A stretch of 64,000 nucleotides of DNA, from contig NC_091932.1 of assembly GCF_041260155.1 (NCBI RefSeq), forward strand, positions 47,275,629 through 47,339,628, given 5' to 3'. Under the pieces are notes generated by a model. The model was not told the origin of the DNA. It did not search any database and worked only from the letters and a program-made list of their open reading frames with translations. The position numbers were made by a program, and so were the translations under genes. This document shows positions 1 to 9,600 of the stretch, piece after piece (the first letter of the stretch is position 1; every line of letters begins with the position of its first letter). This DNA is from Ptychodera flava (taxonomy: Eukaryota > Hemichordata > Enteropneusta > Ptychoderidae).

Positions 1-119
1 GCCGGTGAAAAGTTTTCTTACACCAAGTCCTTTAAAATGAGCCCTCACAAGTGGTAGATCAGAAAAGAACTGTATAAGTTTGAGAGTCCGCTTATCTGAC
101 CCCGAGGCGCGTTCTACCT
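1..119 (-). repeat. MITE family A, truncated copy at window edge
   Basis: Matches the terminal part of the family A element seen complete at 60018-60374 and 14667-14982. It shows the block 'aaaatgagccc' with 'gtagatcagaaaag', then 'gtttgagagtcc', and ends in a terminal-repeat variant 'gaggcgcgttctacc' just before a degenerate TTAA (tttacat). The rest lies outside the window. Confidence 0.75.
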
Positions 120-698
120 TTACATACGCCCCTCTTGCACTGGGCCATGGATTTCACTTTCAACTTAGGAAGTTTAGCTAAAATGAACAGCAAGTTATAG
201 ATTTTAGAAAAGTTATACCCTATACTACTGAGGAATGCACATTGCATTTTATGTCGGCACATTTGATATGTTGGTTCGGATGTCGGAAGAAAATTGAATA
301 TGAACTACAAGCTAGACATTTAGACACGTTAGACCAAACATGTTTTAGATCTGTATAGTATTTGGATCTGCACAGAGCATTTTAAACCTTCAAGATTGGC
401 ATTTTAGATGAGCTCCAAATCAGATATTTTGTGTACATCACAACATTAAAACGTGTGCATTATAGGTTTACCTAGCAATATGACGAGACTTGTACCGTAA
501 AATTTTACAGTCAAACTTTGACAAGGCAACATAAAATGAATGTCTGACATTTAAAAAGCGTTTAGAAAAGATTGACATTTTAGAGTTCGATAAATTGACA
601 TCTTGGAATTCGGAGGTAGATACCGTTAGGTACCGTGTTTCAAACACATTTTAGACCTCAGACGACTTCCATGATGTCTGAAATTAGACGTTACTCAT
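120..698. other. AT-rich non-coding stretch
   Basis: No coding signal is visible. The region carries loose, unordered repeats of 'acattttaga' and 'ttagac' type words but no clear period. It lies beyond the last visible exon of the minus-strand Ig gene, so it is probably intron of that gene. Confidence 0.4.
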
Positions 699-702
699 TT
701 AA

Positions 703-787
703 CCTGTTCACCCCCAATTCCATGTAAACAGGTTCACAATCACCATTAATAACAATGGGTCTGGGCAAAACCATGGAGATGAAAGGG
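703..787 (+). repeat. MITE family C, copy 1 (85 bp, TTAA-flanked)
   Basis: TTAA occurs at 699-702 and again at 788-791. The inner ends are inverted: 'cctgttcacccccaattcc' on the left and 'atggagatgaaaggg' on the right. It has the same 85-bp length as the copy at 20021-20105. The CCC-type end plus TTAA target fits a piggyBac-like non-autonomous element. Confidence 0.7.
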
Positions 788-1088
788 TTAAGGTCTGCAG
801 AACTTGTTTAAGTTGCCTTGTGAAAGTTGGATTCTAAAATATCGTAAGAGTAGACATAAACTGTAATGTTCTATGAAGGGCTACAGGGTTTAACATACTC
901 AAGTGTCGGTCAAAGCCGGGAATCTAAAGTATGCACACACTATATGCACACACTATAAGACGGACACAGGGACTATTGGCCTTAAATGTCTATCGTAATG
1001 ATTTCTGGCCATTGGTAGACCGGGGAGTTGTTTTCAATCTAACCTTGAAATTATTTTGATAAAATGGCGAAATAAATAAAATACCTAC

Positions 1089-3109
1089 CTTGTGATTTGT
1101 TTGATTCTGATATTATCGCGATTTCATTAGCAACTACAGTAATATCCCAATAGGTCAACTGACATGTATAAATGGCAGCGTCATTTGAAGTTATCGAGCT
1201 CATGTGTAACGTGAATGTTTCATCAATGTCAATTTTGCTCGGCTTGATTTCCATAAAGCGTCCATTTTTATACCACCTGAAAAAGAATGTTAAAGACAAG
1301 ACTGATTAGTTCACAGCTGCAGTAAAGTACAAGTAACACAACGATTCAATAACAGGAAAAACGGAATAACTAATTCCGATAAATTATTCTGACGCTAGAG
1401 ATTTTGGAAAGACTTTAAGAAAAAAGAAAGCTGTTTTACATTCAAGTAAAGTTATTTGGGTCAACATTTGATACAATAAGTCTTTAAAGTATTTAAAGGG
1501 GATTTAAATGAGGCAGGAAAATTAGTTCACAACGTTCACAACGCTCAAATTTTTCATCAAGTAATTTTGTTATTGAAATACGGAAACGAGAATTTTGACG
1601 AAATTGTACATTTCTCAATTACTTGATCAGAATAATGATGACTCGTTCTACGTACAATGAAAGTTCTCACCCGGTCAGTTCGCATGATCTACAGGGTTAC
1701 TTTAAAAGGGACTGAACATGCTAAGCCGGGCAAGTGGATTTTTGTCCGGCCTTGTTTACTAGTGTGATATTATGCAAATACGTTTGAACTGTTAACACCT
1801 TGACTAAGGTCTTCTGTGACCAGCTGTCCTGCCGCCTCAGATAATCCGTACACACAAAATACCTGACATTGTGATGTTGACTTTTTTTACATTCCGCATA
1901 AACAGGACAAAATCTATCTGCAGTTTTTCTGATGGTTTCTATGCTGATACCTACCCAACAACGGCACTGGGTTGATACATCAATAACAATTCTGCCTTAC
2001 AAGGTAGAGACACTCTTTCTCCTTTCCGAAAAGCCAGCTTTTCCTGGAATGTTTGTCCTGGAAATAGAGCAACGTGACCGATATATCAGACAGCAGCTCG
2101 ACGTAAGTGCTAATTTACTGTTTAATTGCGGCTGACTCGCAGCGTGTTTGCAAGGTTATATCTGATTGGTCGATTGTCACTATTCACAGCAACTTAGGGA
2201 GTTTATTTGTATTATTTCATTATAACGGTACGATTCTGCCAACCAATTGGATAACAGCTTCGAAATCGCTGCGAGTCGGCCCTTTAATTGGATGTGTATT
2301 TCCAACAAAAAAAGATGTGACTTTAACAGCTATGCATGTTTTCATACACTTTCTTGTTCATCAGTTGCAAGTACAGACAACTGCGAACTCATGCTGCTTT
2401 CTATTAAAATTCTAGGAGTAGCCCTGTCTTTGTCTATCTCAAAGAATAGGATTGTTCCTTAGATCTAGCCAAATTCAAGAACTGTTACAAGGGATGGGCG
2501 TTTCTACTTTCACCGATTTTTACAACGTCTTCTAATATACCTGAAAATACATATAAACACTTTCACATTACAAGTTTATGCGATGCAAAACCTATGATTC
2601 TGCTCCCGTTAATTTCTATTACAGAATGGATTTATTTTATTAAACAATATTCAACACTCTCTCTCTTTGTTACACACCGGAAATGACTAGGCATTCAATG
2701 TCATAAAGCCATTTTTGAAATTCAGTGAATGGTTAGTGAAAATCACTGCTATCTTGATTTTCTTTGCATATTTATTTCCCTCAGTGTAGTAAGTGTCTGC
2801 CTTATACTTTACGAAAACTGTCATCTCTCTCACTTTTTTAAACGTAAGATCCGTTAGTTTTGAAGAATCGAAAGCAGACCATGTGAACGACAGAAAACAT
2901 AAACACGATAAGCTAAGCCACGGTTGACAGGTAAACAACAAACTAAAGCTGACGTAGACACATGCGTATAGGCGTGCATGCAAGGGTGTGTGCTTCGTAA
3001 AGTTCTTACCTTGCCCGTGCACTAATGTCGTCATATTCAAAATAACATATACCCAGAGTCCAATCAGAGTACTAGTGATAACATCAGTACTAAGTGATAA
3101 CATCAGCAT
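1089..3109 (-). CDS. Ig-domain receptor-like gene, 5' part (continues beyond left edge)
   Basis: Exon 1 (3010-3109, phase 1) encodes an N-terminal signal sequence: a hydrophobic run 'TLIGLWVYVILNMTTLVHGQ' followed by a GTAAGA donor. A clear Ig exon lies at 1089-1276. It has a TTTTTCAG acceptor, starts at the core tryptophan 'WYKNGRF', contains the conserved 'SNDAAIYTC' (D-x-A-x-Y-x-C), and ends at a GTAGGT donor. Between them, 2489-2540 is a tentative 52-nt exon ('EDVVKIGESRN') whose ends give exactly the phases needed (1 in, 2 out), but its donor is weak and the expected first Ig cysteine is absent. The gene is transcribed away from the FAM187-like gene. The WYK motif and domain style resemble IL-1-receptor-type Ig domains, but this is only a resemblance. 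The rest of the protein is off the window. Confidence 0.6.
1766..1945 (+). repeat. Dispersed repeat family D, copy 1
   Basis: Shares an ordered set of blocks with 7844-8012 and 15217-15380, all in the same orientation: 'atgcaaata', 'caccttgac', 'ggtcttct', 'aaaatacctg.cattgtgatg', 'gacaaaat' and 'ctatctgcag'. No termini or target duplications are clear. Confidence 0.55.
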
Positions 3110-3678
3110 ACTTGAACAAAATGACGTCGAAAGTCATTTTGTCAGCTTGTGATTTCACAAGGTCCGTCACATTTAATCGCCCGTAAACTGTCCAAGTGCG
3201 AACCGTTGCTCAATCGTTCGAAAAGTGCCGATTTTCGAACATTTTCGCCTCAGCGCGCATCGACTTCATCGCACCTCGTGCGATGTAGTGCAAATTCTTG
3301 GACTAAGTTTAACAGTTCAACAACCATCAGGTATCCACAGTTTGGAATCTTTCAAGTAAGTTATTAATGTTTCGTGATTTCATCGTAATTTGCAAAGCAA
3401 GCTAGTATTTTTGAACCAAATTTCTGGAAGGGACAAACTGTTGGCTGGAATGAGGATGCGCGCCATATTCGACGCAATGCGCTCAACATTGCACTTGGTC
3501 CACCGCTTATGCAAATCTGCACCACGCGTACACTGGAACACTTTTTCGAATTCGATGCTTGTATTCGGTTTTCAAGTTCGATCGATCCACATACGCATAC
3601 AGAAACCGACAAGGATCGGCAACCTACAGCAAGATCGGACTCACTCATCTTTATCGTCTGTTCCAATGACACCAAAAG
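3110..3678. promoter_or_regulatory. Putative bidirectional promoter between two Ig genes
   Basis: Only 569 bp separate the start codons of the minus-strand Ig gene (3109) and the plus-strand FAM187-like gene (3679). The interval is less AT-rich than its surroundings and holds several CG dinucleotides (for example around 3168-3280 and 3460-3640). I see no convincing TATA box. The 5' UTRs of both genes must lie here unless further upstream non-coding exons exist. Confidence 0.45.
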
Positions 3679-6600
3679 ATGAAAAAAGTATCTTTACAAA
3701 TTGTGTTGGTTCTGATACTTTTGACAATCTCTTATTGTGAGTATATTCTTGACAATATTAGCAATAGTAGTCAATCTATGATTTTTGTGAAAGTCAAGTG
3801 ATGTCACGGACATCGCGCCAATGTCAGTAAATGTTTTAAAGAATTGACGATATAACAAATTTTAAAGTTATATCGCAGAAGGGAACAATAAGGCAATGGC
3901 ACATCAAACTCGAATATATCCTCGAAATTTCGAACTTCGCTTAGCCAACACCGTGTAACTATTGCTAGGCAGTGATCTTTCCATTGATATCTATTCGTTA
4001 TTTACTTCTACTCCTCTTCCTATTTCCCCAACTTTCTATTTCCCATTCAATATCCTGCCCATGGATTTTTTTGCTCCTTGTCATTATCCTTCCAGTATTT
4101 AGTCTACTGTTTAGAAATTTAAAGCACTTTGTTGTTTGATTTTGATTTGTATGCGATACTAGTTCTTCATAAAAAGCTGCATTTCCATTCGGCACAATTG
4201 ACGGTGAAATTCTCGGTCAAATATAATCGATCGTATTGAAATATTTGTTGTCAAATAGGTTATTTAGTTTTGAGAAAATAATTCACAGTGTCTTATTTTA
4301 CAGCAAAAGGGAGTTCACATCGGAATTCTAAATTAAAGAAGCAAATTTTAAGGGAGGTCACCGACTACAAACTATCGGCATTGCGAAATGCTCTATCGGG
4401 TTTCTTCGGGAACTTTCGGTTCCATGATGTCGAAGAATTCTCTGATGATATGTCAAACTTGGTCGATAGATACGTCGATAACATCACCATCGATGTCGAT
4501 AGTGATGGCAGCGACACATCCAATCATGTCGAGTTTCACATCGCGAACATGAGAATGAACCAATCAGACGTTTCGAACCTTGATACACTAGGCAAACGCC
4601 TGTCGTCTGCGTTTGCAGAAGGAAAACTTGTGTCTCGTCTATTAGGAGCTATACTCGGAGACGATACTCTCTACCTAGGCGGCGGAAACAACAACGTTAT
4701 ACCTCATAGATTAGCAATCCGAAGTGTTGAAGAACCCGACAATGATAGCATGTCCCAATCAGTGAAGATGAATTCGACAAACAGTAAAGATGTAATTTTG
4801 AAGGAATCTGGTCGGACAAACAACGAAAAACTTACAGTCGATGAGTCGAATAGCAGTATACCTTTAGAAGACGAAGATGATGATGATGATGATGATGAAA
4901 TGAGTTTGAGCGAAACCGGGAAAGCTAACGACACCACGGTAAAATTAGAATCGGATGGCGATGACTACTCGAATTCAGTGTCTTTGGAGAAAAGTAACAA
5001 GAAACCTACAGAATCGACATCACGCTTGGGGGTAGGACCAGAAGCCTTTGGAAGTCAGCTACTCGATGAAAATGAAAAAGGGAAAAAGAAGGTTCCGATG
5101 AAAAGTGATTTGTTTGTAGAATACGGAGACGAAACGCTGAATCACAGTGATAGCGGTCTTATCGCAGTACCACAGGAATTCTTGGACAAACGAAAAGAAT
5201 ATCATGTCAAGTATACAGTCCATATTTGTGTCGATGACGACGGAAAAAATATCAATTGTTCCAAGCAAGGTGAAGGAGTGGCACCGAAGGAAAGTGAGAA
5301 GCTTTCTGGAGGAAGACAAAAATCTGCAAACGAAAGCAAAGCAACTTCAACATCAAAAGGTGGTGAGGATGCTCTGATGGACGACAGCTACCGGAACGTG
5401 ACGTCATCACTGGTTGCCAAGATAATACCGGGCGACAAGGAAGTGAAATTTTCAGACAGTCCCTCAGAAAATGTTGCCATGGAAGCAATGTTTAATCTGG
5501 CTGACGTCATCGGAGAAGATGAAACAGTGGATAATTTACTTGGTGACTTCAAAAAAATGGTAGCCAACGGTGATGAGTCTGTTGATCTGTTTCCCGACAT
5601 AGAAAGCCCCGAGACTCGTTTGAGTGAGCCAAGAGCTGTCTCATCTAAACCTGTTGAAACGGATCAGCCTATTTCAGGCGGAGTTCTGATCCGTCGGTTA
5701 CTTGGCAACAGCGCAGATGAACATGACAGCGTAAAGAGGAACACGGCGGCGTACTGCATAAAGGAGAATCTTATCATGGCGTTGGTAACCCATCAAACAC
5801 AACACATAAATATGCCATGTGACCCTTGGTAAGTGTTATCATACGATATGCTTGTACTGGAAATTCATTCCAAAATTACCCGTCGGTCTATCTCATCATT
5901 CATAATGTAATGCTGTTCTTTTGAATAAAGAAAATGTAACAAATATGATTAACTTTCAAGAATGGAGGTCGGATAACATTTTTGCATCTGACCACCATTT
6001 ACGTAAACCTACATTAGTAAATGTGGTTTTGTTGCCTGCTTGCGCTATTTTCAGACTAAGTCTGTGTAGTCCAAGTGTTCAGTTACAAGACATGAACATC
6101 AATTGCGAGAATACAAGCGTGTGTTGAAGAACAGACTTGTGGACGTTATCAGTACATATAGGCCGTCATCTGGTACGTTTCAGAATTTGACCTTTCCTCA
6201 GTTTAACACTCTAATCATCTTTTCCTTGAAGTTCTAGGTCAAGTGAGCATGTACACTGGTTCAAGGAAATCGTTGACGATGTCGGATCACGTGAAGTGGA
6301 AATAGCATTTGATTTCCATGACGACGAAGAAGACAATCGCGTTGTCTTGACAGAAACCATGTCTATGCAAATTAGGAGGTCTTCACCAGAGGATGCCGGG
6401 ATATATCGATGCAGAGCCATCAAAGATGGAAAGTGAGAGTGATATTTGTGATACAAATCATTGGCAAAGGCAGATGACAAGTAGATAGTACGCATTCTAT
6501 GTGGTAAAAATGTAAAGCAAACAAATGACAACAGCCGACGAAATATCTTGCTTCAATAGCCCGACACTTTTGTTTCTTTTTTAAGTGAGATGAGTGTCCG

Positions 6601-9600
6601 CCGCGTAGAATTTTTAAACCAGACGAGTAACAATGCATCTTGTTTTGAATTTTTATTTCATCGGTGCCTCTGGATACTTGGGTGATCCAAAAGTTTGACC
6701 AAAAATCCTAACTAGAATTCGTGGAGTGTTCAAGAATGCTCGAATGGTAGACTTATGTTTAATTTCTGTTCAAAATACATTGGCAGTAAAACAAGTTTTC
6801 CAATTTCTGTTGAAGAATCCTGGGAATGTACAAAGTGGAAGTCAAAGAAGAGAGTGATGTCCATGAAGTGTTTCTCACAGAACCGGAAACGCCTCTCACC
6901 GATGAAACTAAAGAGGGCGTGCGTTTATACACCAAATGGAGCGAATGGAGTGATTGTAGCAAGTGTGGCGAGGAAGGAGAAAGAGTTCGAATGGGTAAGC
7001 GGGGAACTCCACGTCATATATTCCAATGTGCACAAGATAGTCCGTGATTAAAACATAACGCGTGTTTATCACATACAGCAGCATTATGTTTTTATGGAGC
7101 TGTTGTTGGTAAACAACAGAAAATCGATTTCTAAACAAAAAAATGATGTGTGAAAACAGGTGAATTTGTTCTTTCATTAATAGTTCACTCTGTTGTAATC
7201 ATAGGACAAGTACAATACTCTTCCATCCACCAGGCCACCTTGTCACATGTCATTCAAGCAATTGATCAGTACATTAATGTTTAAACGGCAATTTTACTTT
7301 TTAAATGTATGAATTGAATTTGTCCACAAAATTTATTCAGCTTATTTACTCTACAACTGCAATGTTCATGATCATAACACACGATCTGCGTATCGACAGG
7401 TCTGTTATGTTCCACGATGTATTTCAAAAGCCTGTCAACGTAGGTTACACTTCTGAGGGTCTAAAGAGTGGAATGCCTTTCCTATAGATATCACAGTACT
7501 AAGTCTTTATACCTTCAAATGTAACTTGAAAGATTATATCAGAATCTTGAAATCAGATCTTGAAAGATTATATCAGAGTATTCCCCTGTAGTTTTTCTCT
7601 TCGTGTACGTATTTCTGTGATCTGTAGTTATTCAAATTTTGTTTTCTGAATGGGCCCCGATGGAAATTACTGTATAGTACCTCTGCTGCCAAATATAAAT
7701 AAAAATAAATAAATAAATGAATAAATAAAAAATATCTACAATCTTTATCAAATCAAATGGATGCTAAGCGTAGTTGGTATGTTTTGTCCTGCGGGATACA
7801 GGAAATTTGAGTGGTGAAAATTTTATTTGTATATATTCCATCATGTAAATATTTAACACCTTGATTAGGTCTTCTTCAACAAGCTTTCTATCCTCATGAA
7901 AACATTGACCACAACCAGTGACAAATACCTAGCGTTGTGGTGTACATACTATATCCCAGAATAGAGCGGACAAAATTAATCTACCGGCAGTTTCCTTAAG
8001 CTTATAGAAAGTCTTATTTTCAGATTATGAAAAGTCAAAGGACACGCACACCTGTACCATGCCTTTTGACATGTCAAATTGTGGACCTTTCGTTGCTCAC
8101 TGTGACTCTAAAAAATGCTAAAATTATGTAAATGTACGCACTTTTTATGAATGAATTGGAAAGGTTTGTGTTTATCAGTTCAAAATTGGGTAGATCAAAT
8201 AAAGGAATCAGTTTGTATTTGTTTTAAGTGGTTTTTTTTTTGTCAATTTTTTAACAAATGATTATTCACCGATTCGATTTTTGTCATAGGTTACTGCTTT
8301 GCCGAGGTGTTACTCGATCAGTATGCGTATGGTCTACCCTGTTCCTCTACGAAACTTTCCGATCGTCACCGAAAAATTTTCGTGCACCGCAAGGATGAAA
8401 AGATGATCGACATTTGCCATGAACCTTGCGATAATACAGGTTAAGTACATGATGATAGTAACGGATCAGATTTCAATTTGTGGACATTTAAAATTTGATT
8501 ATAAACTTAGTTTTTATAAATGCTTAGATTTATCTTGTTTTCCAAGACATGTACGCGTGCATAACCAGACAATCTACAATTACACACAAGAAAAAGAAAA
8601 TGCTAGTAGCCACATGCGAGCTCATAACCTCTCATCTCTCAGATGCTAGTGTTCACTGCAGAATACGTTGCCTGTTAGACTTTATGCATTCGTTTTATTC
8701 CATGATGCATTCCAAGCCTAGTGCCTGCAATTTCCTCATGGAACATCCGGTCGGGAATGCCCTGCCTTGCCAGTCATCGAGTGTATGATGCTTCAACGAC
8801 CGCGTTATGGCGTTTATACCAGACGATAAGGGAGCAAGGTTGTATGTTGTGATAGCAACAACCAAATATGACACTTGTTGCATGACAGTATGATAATTTA
8901 TCAAAATTTCCATCTGTATGACTGGTTGATATACTGTAAATTAAAGAATACAGCATAGCTTTGTATCGGCCCTTAATCTAACTATCACCAACATTTACGA
9001 TTTCAGATGACGGAACCAGCCTACCAAAAATGGAGTCAAGTATTGATCACACAGGTAAGTCAAATATACATTTATGCACCTTTCAAATACTTTACATTTG
9101 GGTATACACATCGCTAATGGTACGATGAATGACCGACCGATCATAACGCCCAGTTTGCTAACTGCAGTCACTGTACACAGCCCTTTATAACGAATATTCA
9201 ACGTTGATAACAACGGACTGTATAAAAACTTTATGACTTTCACATGTTATATCCTCAAGACCTCTGGAATATTTCGATATTTGTATTTGAGCACAAGGGA
9301 GGAACCAGCAGAGGCATGTCTGTAGAAACTGAGAAGCCCCTGTACGTTCCAGTCCGGTTCCCTGCCCCGTTTCTGCCGCTGGCTGCGCACTCACTATTGC
9401 AGTCGGCGCTAAAAGTGGGAAAGAAATCCAGACGACTGTGCATTCACGCGATGTGAAGTTGTATTTGAAGGAATGTTTCATTGAAAAGTGAGTTAGTTAT
9501 GGTATTACGCGCCACGAAATCGAACTTTCCCGAAGGAAACTTTAAACCATTCCTTTTCGGAATAAAGAGTAAAAATGAGGGATCACCGTGCAAAATTAAC

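Noticed and set aside
4704..4937. Ser-rich antisense frame inside the acidic exon
   Set aside because: Shadow of the Asp-rich codons on the plus strand.
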